Source: Asticcacaulis sp. (lineage in GTDB: Bacteria; Pseudomonadota; Alphaproteobacteria; Caulobacterales; Caulobacteraceae). From it: a stretch of 10,000 bases of DNA. The first letter of the stretch is position 1. Each line of letters begins with the position of its first letter. Made by a program: the position numbers and the translations under genes. The notes below the pieces were generated by a model, which was not told the DNA's origin, searched no databases, and was given only the letters and a program-made list of their open reading frames with translations. Positions 5,396 to 10,000 of this stretch are shown piece after piece. The stretch covers positions 1 through 10,000 of the forward strand of contig NZ_JAIWNX010000264.1 of NCBI RefSeq assembly GCF_020217185.1, in the 5' to 3' direction.

Positions 5396-6100
5396 ATGGA
5401 TGACCTTTCGCTGACGACGCCTGAACAGGGTTCCGAAACCGAAACTCCGGCAAAGGTCGCGGCCCTGCCCAATCCGCACGAACTGGCGACGCAACTGGTG
5501 GCCAAGCTGTGCCACGACTTTATCTCGCCGACCGGGGCCATTATTTCGGGCCTCGACCTGCTCAGCGACCCGTCGGCGCAGGACATGCGCGACGATGCCG
5601 TCAACCTGATCCAGACCTCGGCGACCAAGCTGGTCACGCTGGTGCATTTCGCTCGCGTAGCCTTCGGGGCCGCGACCTCGGCCGAAGCCTTTTCGGCCAA
5701 GGAACTGAACAAGACCCTGTCTGACGTCTTTTCGACCATGCGCGCCACGCTCGATTTCGACGTGGCCGATGAGGTCGTGTTCGAAAAGCCGGCAGCCCGT
5801 GCCCTGATGAATCTTGGCTATATTGCCGGTAACGCCTTGCCGACCGGGGGCACGGCGACCCTTCGTCGCGAAGAGACGGACGAGGCCATCATTTTGACGG
5901 CGCAATCCAATGGCCCGCGCGCGCGCCTCAAACCCGAAGCGGTGGAGGGCCTGAACGGTCAGCCCCTGTCGGACGGCCTGAGCGGGCAATGGATACAGCC
6001 CTTCTGGCTGCACAGCGTCGTGCAGGAGGCCGGCGGCACGCTTGCGGTCACTCTGGAGCCCGATTCACTCGGCATTAAGATCGTTCTACCAAAAAAATAA
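5396..6100 (+). CDS. chpT: ChpT histidine phosphotransferase
   Basis: This 234-residue protein closely resembles Caulobacter ChpT, which carries phosphate from the hybrid kinase CckA to the response regulators CtrA and CpdR. The phospho-accepting histidine is H40 in LCHDFISP, in the first helix of a dimerisation helical hairpin (about 27-100), followed by the characteristic GLDLLSDPSAQDMRDDA. The C-terminal part (about 105-234) is a degenerate histidine-kinase ATPase-like domain that lacks the nucleotide-binding N and G boxes, as in known ChpT. The first 25 residues or so are a variable, probably disordered tail. The start at 5396 has only a weak purine-rich sequence before it, but no other ATG fits, since the next methionine lies past the active site. 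The gene leads a plus-strand run with cheA, 126 bases downstream, suggesting joint expression or a functional link with chemotaxis. Confidence 0.92.
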   Translation: MDDLSLTTPEQGSETETPAKVAALPNPHELATQLVAKLCHDFISPTGAIISGLDLLSDPSAQDMRDDAVNLIQTSATKLVTLVHFARVAFGAATSAEAFSAKELNKTLSDVFSTMRATLDFDVADEVVFEKPAARALMNLGYIAGNALPTGGTATLRREETDEAIILTAQSNGPRARLKPEAVEGLNGQPLSDGLSGQWIQPFWLHSVVQEAGGTLAVTLEPDSLGIKIVLPKK

Positions 6101-6170
6101 CAAAGTTCACGTTTCCAGCCCGTTCTGCAAACACTCCTTTAACCAAACCATCTGATGATGGGCGGTCAAA

Positions 6171-6203
6171 GGTCCGACCCACGCCCTCATTTCAGGGTCG
6201 GCC
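6171..6203 (+). promoter_or_regulatory. Hairpin in the cheA leader
   Basis: CCGACCC (6174-6180) pairs with GGGTCGG (6195-6201). GG (6171-6172) and CC (6202-6203) extend the stem past one bulged base. The loop is 14 bases. The hairpin ends 23 bases before the cheA GTG and about 13 before its ribosome binding site, so it could modulate cheA expression or mark the end of a chpT-only transcript. No T-run follows. Confidence 0.35.
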
Positions 6204-6226
6204 ATAGTGTTCTGACGGGGTGTAAA

Positions 6227-8623
6227 GTGGACGATCTGATTGCGGAATTCCTGACCGAGACGGCCGAAAGCCTTGAGGTGGTCGATAGTGAACTGGTCAA
6301 GTTCGAGGCCAACCCCAACGAACGAAAGACGCTCGATAATATCTTCCGGCTGGTGCACACCATCAAGGGCACCTGCGGCTTCCTGGGGCTGGGTCGCCTC
6401 GAAGCCGTGGCCCACGCCGGTGAAACCCTGCTCGGTCGCTTCCGCGATGGCAAGCTGGAGGTCACGCCGACGGCGGTGACGCTGGTTCTGCACTCCATCG
6501 ACCGCATCAAGCTGATCCTCAATGGTCTGGAACAGACGGGCAATGAGCCCGACGGCGACGATGATGACCTGATTTCGCAACTGGAGGCCATGGCCGAAGG
6601 TCGCGAAGTGGCCATCGAGACCGTTCAGCCGGTTCAGGTCCCCGACCGTCCGATCAATGCCGATATCCCCGAAGTCGTCATCGCCGAAGTCAAGCCGGAG
6701 CTGGAACGCCCGCTGCGTCCGGGCGAAGTGTCGCTCGACGAACTGGAAGCCGCCTTCCTCGCCGCCGAAGCCCCCGACTGGATGAGCGATCCGGAGCCGG
6801 AGCCCGTGGTCGAAGTCAAGGCCGAAGCCCCGAAGCCCGAACCCAAGCCTGAACCCAAGGTCGAAGCGCCCGCCGCTGTGGCCCCGAAGGCTGAACCCGT
6901 CGAGGCGGCGTCCGGTGCGCTGGCGGCAGCGCTCGGTGATGAAAACGGCGGTATCGCCACCACCCAGTCGATCCGCGTGTCGGTCGATGTGCTGGAAGGC
7001 CTGATGACGCTGGTGTCGGAAATGGTTCTGACCCGCAACCAGCTTCTGCAAATCTCGCGTAACCGCGAAGACTCGGCCTTCGCTACCCCGCTGCAACGCC
7101 TGTCCACCCTGACCGGTGAATTGCAGGACAGCGTGATGAAGACGCGCATGCAGCCCATCGGCGCGGCGTGGAAGAAGCTGCCCCGTCTGGTGCGCGACCT
7201 GTCGCACGAACTGGGCAAGAAGATCGACCTGATCATGGAAGGCGAAGGCACGGAACTGGACCGTCAGGTTCTGGAACTGATCCGCGACCCGCTGACCCAC
7301 ATGGTGCGCAACTCGGCCGACCACGGCCTGGAACCCACCGAAGAACGCATTGCTCTGGGCAAGCCCGCCAATGGTCAGGTGAAACTGGCGGCCTTCCACG
7401 AAGGTGGCTACATCGTCATCCGCATTTCGGACAATGGTCGCGGCCTGAACACCGCCCGCATCCGAGAAAAGATCGTCGAAAAGGGTCTGGCGACCCGTGC
7501 CGAAGTCGAAGGCATGAGCGATCAGCAGATTCATCGCTACATCTTCGCGCCGGGCTTCTCAACGGCGGCCAAGGTCACCAACCTGTCCGGCCGCGGCGTC
7601 GGCATGGACGTGGTGCGCACCAATATCGAGCAGATCGGCGGTCAGATCGACCTCAACTCGATCGCCGGTCAGGGCACGACCTTCACCATCAAAATCCCGC
7701 TGACGCTGGCCATCGTTTCGGCCCTGATCGTCGGTGCCGGTGGTCAGAAGTTCGCCGTGCCGCAAACCTCGGTCATGGAACTGGTCCGCACCGGCGCCAA
7801 TGCCGAGCACAAGATCGAAAAGATCAACGACGCCCTCGTCCTGCGTCTGCGCGACAAGTTGCTGCCGCTGGTCCAGCTTGGGCCGACGCTGCAACTGGAA
7901 GCCGCCACCGAAGAGAACGCCACTTTCGTCATGGTCATTCAGGTCGGTGAGCGCCGCTACGGTCTGGTCGTCAATGACGTTCTGGACACCGAAGAAATCG
8001 TCGTCAAGCCGCTGGCCTCCATCCTGCGCGACGTGGACATCTTCTCCGGGGCGACCATTCTGGGCGACGGCTCGGTGGTGCTGATCCTTGATCCGAACGC
8101 CCTGTCCGAACGCGCCGGCAACATGCTGGAAGAAAAGGTTGAAGAGTCCGCCGAAGACGCCATCGCCGAAAGCGCACAGGGCCAGAAGGTGGCCATGCTT
8201 TTGTTCCGCGCCGGTGGCGGTGCCCCGAAGGCGGTCGAGCTGGAGCACATCACGCGCCTCGAACACATCGAAGCCGAAAAGATCGAGCGCATGGATGGCC
8301 GCGCCGCTCTGCAATACCGTGGCAAGCTCATGCCGATCCTCAACGTCGCCGATACCTACGGCTTCAAGGAGCAGGATATTCAGCCGCTGCTGGTCTTCAC
8401 CGGCGAAGGCTATGCCATGGCTCTGGCCGTCGATGAGATCGTCGATGTGGTCGAAGACTTCCTCAATATCGAACTGTCGCCGGATCGTCCGGGCGTGCGC
8501 GGCACCGCCGTCATCACCGGTCGCGCCTGCGAAATCCTCGACGTCGATCACTACCTGCTGCGCGGTCTGGCCGAACACGCCCGCCGTCAGCCCGCCCAAG
8601 ACCTTATCACCGAAGCTGCCTGA
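6227..8623 (+). CDS. cheA: Chemotaxis histidine kinase CheA with tandem CheW-like domains
   Basis: CheA is the cytoplasmic kinase of chemoreceptor arrays; it phosphorylates itself and then CheY and CheB. This 798-residue protein has an HPt (P1) domain at about 1-105 with phospho-histidine H44 in HTIKGTCGFLG, then a linker rich in proline, glutamate and lysine (about 187-225) with no recognisable P2 domain. Next come the dimerisation domain (about 245-315, with MVLTRNQLLQISR and KTRMQP), the ATPase domain (about 320-492, N box HMVRNSADHG, G1 DNGRG, G2 GRGVGMDVV) and a CheW-like P5 domain (about 493-635). A second CheW-like domain follows (about 650-785, with MPILNVADTYG and GVRGTAVITG). The frame is open 24 codons further upstream, but the GTG at 6227 has GGGG six bases before it and yields the typical MDDLIAEFLTE start. 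cheW follows after eight bases. Confidence 0.95.
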   Translation: MDDLIAEFLTETAESLEVVDSELVKFEANPNERKTLDNIFRLVHTIKGTCGFLGLGRLEAVAHAGETLLGRFRDGKLEVTPTAVTLVLHSIDRIKLILNGLEQTGNEPDGDDDDLISQLEAMAEGREVAIETVQPVQVPDRPINADIPEVVIAEVKPELERPLRPGEVSLDELEAAFLAAEAPDWMSDPEPEPVVEVKAEAPKPEPKPEPKVEAPAAVAPKAEPVEAASGALAAALGDENGGIATTQSIRVSVDVLEGLMTLVSEMVLTRNQLLQISRNREDSAFATPLQRLSTLTGELQDSVMKTRMQPIGAAWKKLPRLVRDLSHELGKKIDLIMEGEGTELDRQVLELIRDPLTHMVRNSADHGLEPTEERIALGKPANGQVKLAAFHEGGYIVIRISDNGRGLNTARIREKIVEKGLATRAEVEGMSDQQIHRYIFAPGFSTAAKVTNLSGRGVGMDVVRTNIEQIGGQIDLNSIAGQGTTFTIKIPLTLAIVSALIVGAGGQKFAVPQTSVMELVRTGANAEHKIEKINDALVLRLRDKLLPLVQLGPTLQLEAATEENATFVMVIQVGERRYGLVVNDVLDTEEIVVKPLASILRDVDIFSGATILGDGSVVLILDPNALSERAGNMLEEKVEESAEDAIAESAQGQKVAMLLFRAGGGAPKAVELEHITRLEHIEAEKIERMDGRAALQYRGKLMPILNVADTYGFKEQDIQPLLVFTGEGYAMALAVDEIVDVVEDFLNIELSPDRPGVRGTAVITGRACEILDVDHYLLRGLAEHARRQPAQDLITEAA

Positions 8624-8631
8624 GGTTCATT

Positions 8632-9075
8632 ATGAGTATCCGTGATTACGTGACCCTGCGTGTCGGTGGCCAGCTGTTTGGCGTCGATGCCGCCCGCGTC
8701 CATGATGTCTTCCATCCGCGTGGCCTGACGCCCGTGCCGCTGTCGCGCACCGAAATCGCCGGCGTGCTGAACCTGCGCGGCCGTATCGTCACCGCCGTCT
8801 GCGCCCGTCGCCGCCTGGGCCTGTCGCCACGCCCGGCCGATGCGCCGGAGCCGCTGGCCATCGGTCTCGAAGTGCATGGCGATTCCTACGGCCTCGTCAT
8901 CGACTCGGTCGATGAGGTCCTGAAGCTGGATGACGAAAAGTTCCACGCCCCGCCGGGCAACCTGCCGCCGCGCTGGGCCGAAATTATCGTCGGCGTTTAT
9001 CAATTGGAAAAGGAACTTCTGATAGTTCTGGACCCGCACACCCTTCTGGACGCCGCCCACCTCAAGGCCGCCTAA
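8632..9075 (+). CDS. cheW: Chemotaxis coupling protein CheW
   Basis: This 147-residue protein is a single CheW domain and links chemoreceptors to CheA in the array at the inner membrane. The fold shows from an early beta region (YVTLRVGGQLFGVDA, 6-20), the family motif LNLRGRIV at 46-53, a middle domain segment ending GLVIDSVDEVL (87-97), and the closing strand LLIVLDPHTLL (129-139). After the NLRGRIV motif it has VCARRRLGL where many relatives have an aspartate (IDLR type), a minor variation. The start at 8632 follows the cheA stop by eight bases, and its GAGG ribosome binding site overlaps that stop, implying tight co-translation. The next gene, cheY, comes after a 75-base gap that contains a palindromic repeat. 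Confidence 0.93.
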   Translation: MSIRDYVTLRVGGQLFGVDAARVHDVFHPRGLTPVPLSRTEIAGVLNLRGRIVTAVCARRRLGLSPRPADAPEPLAIGLEVHGDSYGLVIDSVDEVLKLDDEKFHAPPGNLPPRWAEIIVGVYQLEKELLIVLDPHTLLDAAHLKAA

Positions 9076-9094
9076 GGTTTGGTGCGCGATTGAC

Positions 9095-9121
9095 TCCGAA
9101 AAGCGGTGCCCACTTTTCGGA
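9095..9121. repeat. Palindromic intergenic repeat of the CCGAAAAG/CTTTTCGG type
   Basis: TCCGAAAAG (9095-9103) pairs exactly with CTTTTCGGA (9113-9121) around the 9-base loop CGGTGCCCA. Short elements of this kind, including the GGTGCCCACTTTTCGG core, are very common between genes in many Alphaproteobacteria, so I read this as one copy of a dispersed palindromic family. It sits between cheW and cheY inside the operon and overlaps a GANTC site at 9092-9096. It may act as an mRNA-processing or partial-termination hairpin, which is inference. Confidence 0.65.
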
Positions 9122-9150
9122 TTGCGCTTACGGGCTCAGGAAAAAGCGAT

Positions 9151-9516
9151 ATGAAAACCTGCCTCGTCGTCGATGACAGCCGCGTTATCCGCAAGGTGGC
9201 GCGTCGCATTCTGGAAAATCTCCAGTTTGAAGTGGCCGAGGCCAATGACGGCCTCGAAGCCCTCAACTACTGCAAGTCGTCCATGCCCAACGCCATCCTG
9301 CTGGACTGGAACATGCCGGTCATGGACGGCATCACCTTCCTGCGTCAGTTGCGCAAGGAAGAGGGCGGCACCGACCCCGTCGTGGTCTTCTGCACCACGG
9401 AAAACGATCTGGCCCACATCACCGAAGCCCTGACCGAAGGCGCTTCGGAATACATCATGAAGCCCTTCGACGGTGAAATCCTCGAAGCCAAGTTCACCGA
9501 AGTCGGCCTTATCTAA
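9151..9516 (+). CDS. cheY: CheY-like single-domain response regulator
   Basis: This 121-residue protein is one receiver domain with no output domain. Phosphorylated by CheA, CheY-type proteins bind the flagellar motor switch or act as phosphate sinks. The key residues are present: acidic pair D8-D9 in VVDDSR, phospho-acceptor D52 in LDWNMPVMDG, the conserved hydroxyl position T82/T83 in FCTTEND, and the switch lysine K104 in IMKPFD. The frame is open 15 codons further upstream through the palindromic repeat, but the ATG at 9151 has AGGA about nine bases before it and gives the standard MKTCLVVDDS start. Its place between cheW and cheB makes CheY the natural name. DivK-like or other single-domain roles remain possible in this lineage, given chpT nearby. 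Confidence 0.9.
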   Translation: MKTCLVVDDSRVIRKVARRILENLQFEVAEANDGLEALNYCKSSMPNAILLDWNMPVMDGITFLRQLRKEEGGTDPVVVFCTTENDLAHITEALTEGASEYIMKPFDGEILEAKFTEVGLI

Positions 9517-9530
9517 GGTATCCCCAGCGT

Positions 9531-10000
9531 ATGTCGCTTAACCCCAATCCCTCGGTATCGCTGCGCCCCCTGCGGGTGATGATCGTTGATGACTCGGCGG
9601 TCGTGCGCGGCCTTGTCACCCGCTGGATCGAAGCGGAAAGCGACATGGTGCTCGTCGGCTCCGCCACGGACGGCCAGAAGGGCATCGACAAACTCAAGGA
9701 ACTTCAGCCCGATGTGCTGATCCTTGATATCGAGATGCCGAACATGAACGGCCTCGAAGCCCTGCCCAGGATGCTGGCGGCCAAGCCGGGCCTGAAAATC
9801 CTGATGGCCTCGACCCTGACGACGCGCGGGGCCTCGGTCACCATCCGCGCCCTTGAACTGGGCGCCGCCGACTATGTGCCCAAGCCCGACTCCGCCCGTA
9901 TCGGCGGGGCAGACGGCTTCAAAAGCGAGCTTCTGACCAAGGTGCGTGCCCTGTGTGGTCGCACGCGCGCTTGGCCCAATGCCGCGGCCGCCGGTGCCTC
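9531..10000 (+). CDS. cheB: Chemotaxis response regulator CheB (start only)
   Basis: CheB removes methyl groups from chemoreceptors and is activated by CheA. The window contains the first 156 codons and the frame is still open at the edge. The receiver domain is complete: D20-D21 in MIVDDSAVVR, phospho-acceptor D66 in LILDIEMPNMNG, the T/S position in MASTLT (92-97), and K118 in VPKPD. MASTLTTRGA and LELGAADYVPKP are characteristic of CheB receivers. The next part (from about 140) looks like the linker to the methylesterase domain, which must lie beyond the window. The ATG at 9531 starts 14 bases after the cheY stop. AAGG overlapping that stop is the nearest ribosome binding site, rather distant at about 12 bases. 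Without the catalytic domain the CheB call rests on the receiver and the context. Confidence 0.87.
   Translation, partial: MSLNPNPSVSLRPLRVMIVDDSAVVRGLVTRWIEAESDMVLVGSATDGQKGIDKLKELQPDVLILDIEMPNMNGLEALPRMLAAKPGLKILMASTLTTRGASVTIRALELGAADYVPKPDSARIGGADGFKSELLTKVRALCGRTRAWPNAAAAGA

Noticed and set aside
6107..7534. Long minus-strand open frame of 475 codons opposite cheA
   Set aside because: It mirrors the codons of cheA and is low-complexity; the CheA domains on the plus strand are unambiguous.
9106..9150. N-terminal extension of CheY by 15 residues
   Set aside because: The extension is translated from the palindromic repeat and lacks a ribosome binding site; the ATG at 9151 has a good one and gives the standard receiver-domain start.

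Overview
The window looks like a chromosomal segment from a Caulobacteraceae-type alphaproteobacterium, with Asticcacaulis a reasonable but unproven guess. The reasons are a high-GC coding style, a clear ChpT histidine phosphotransferase (confined to Alphaproteobacteria and very like the Caulobacter protein), a PAS_5-type protein, a DUF2336-type protein, a free-standing DnaA domain IV protein, and intergenic regions holding GANTC (CcrM-type) sites and TTAA half-sites of the CtrA type. I see no rRNA, tRNA, CRISPR array, transposase or prophage gene.

Left part (1-5125, all genes on the minus strand). From left to right: a large inverted repeat at the edge and a hairpin; a small two-pass membrane protein of unknown function (111-482); a two-gene unit with overlapping stop and start codons, made of a DnaA domain IV-only protein (1182-1559) and a DUF6456-like protein (625-1182); a 361-base gene-free stretch full of hairpins (1560-1920); a PAS_5-type single-domain protein (1921-2427); a 336-base gene-free stretch with five GANTC sites, three phased CtrA-like half-sites and a DnaA-box-like site (2428-2763); a DUF2336-like protein (2764-4038); and cysteine synthase cysK (4139-5125).

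Right part (5396-10000, all genes on the plus strand). chpT (5396-6100) lies just ahead of a compact chemotaxis cluster: cheA (GTG start, 6227-8623), cheW (8632-9075), cheY (9151-9516) and the start of cheB (9531 to the window edge, incomplete). CheA autophosphorylates on its HPt histidine and passes phosphate to CheY and CheB. CheW couples the kinase to receptors, and CheB is expected to be the receptor methylesterase. ChpT normally relays phosphate from CckA to CtrA and CpdR, so its position ahead of the che genes suggests a link between cell-cycle control and motility.

No wholly new system is evident. The most interesting points are the dense regulatory site cluster at 2455-2554, the DnaA domain IV-only/DUF6456 pair, the chpT-che gene order, and the tandem CheW-like C-terminus of CheA. 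All regulatory sites were found by eye and are tentative.
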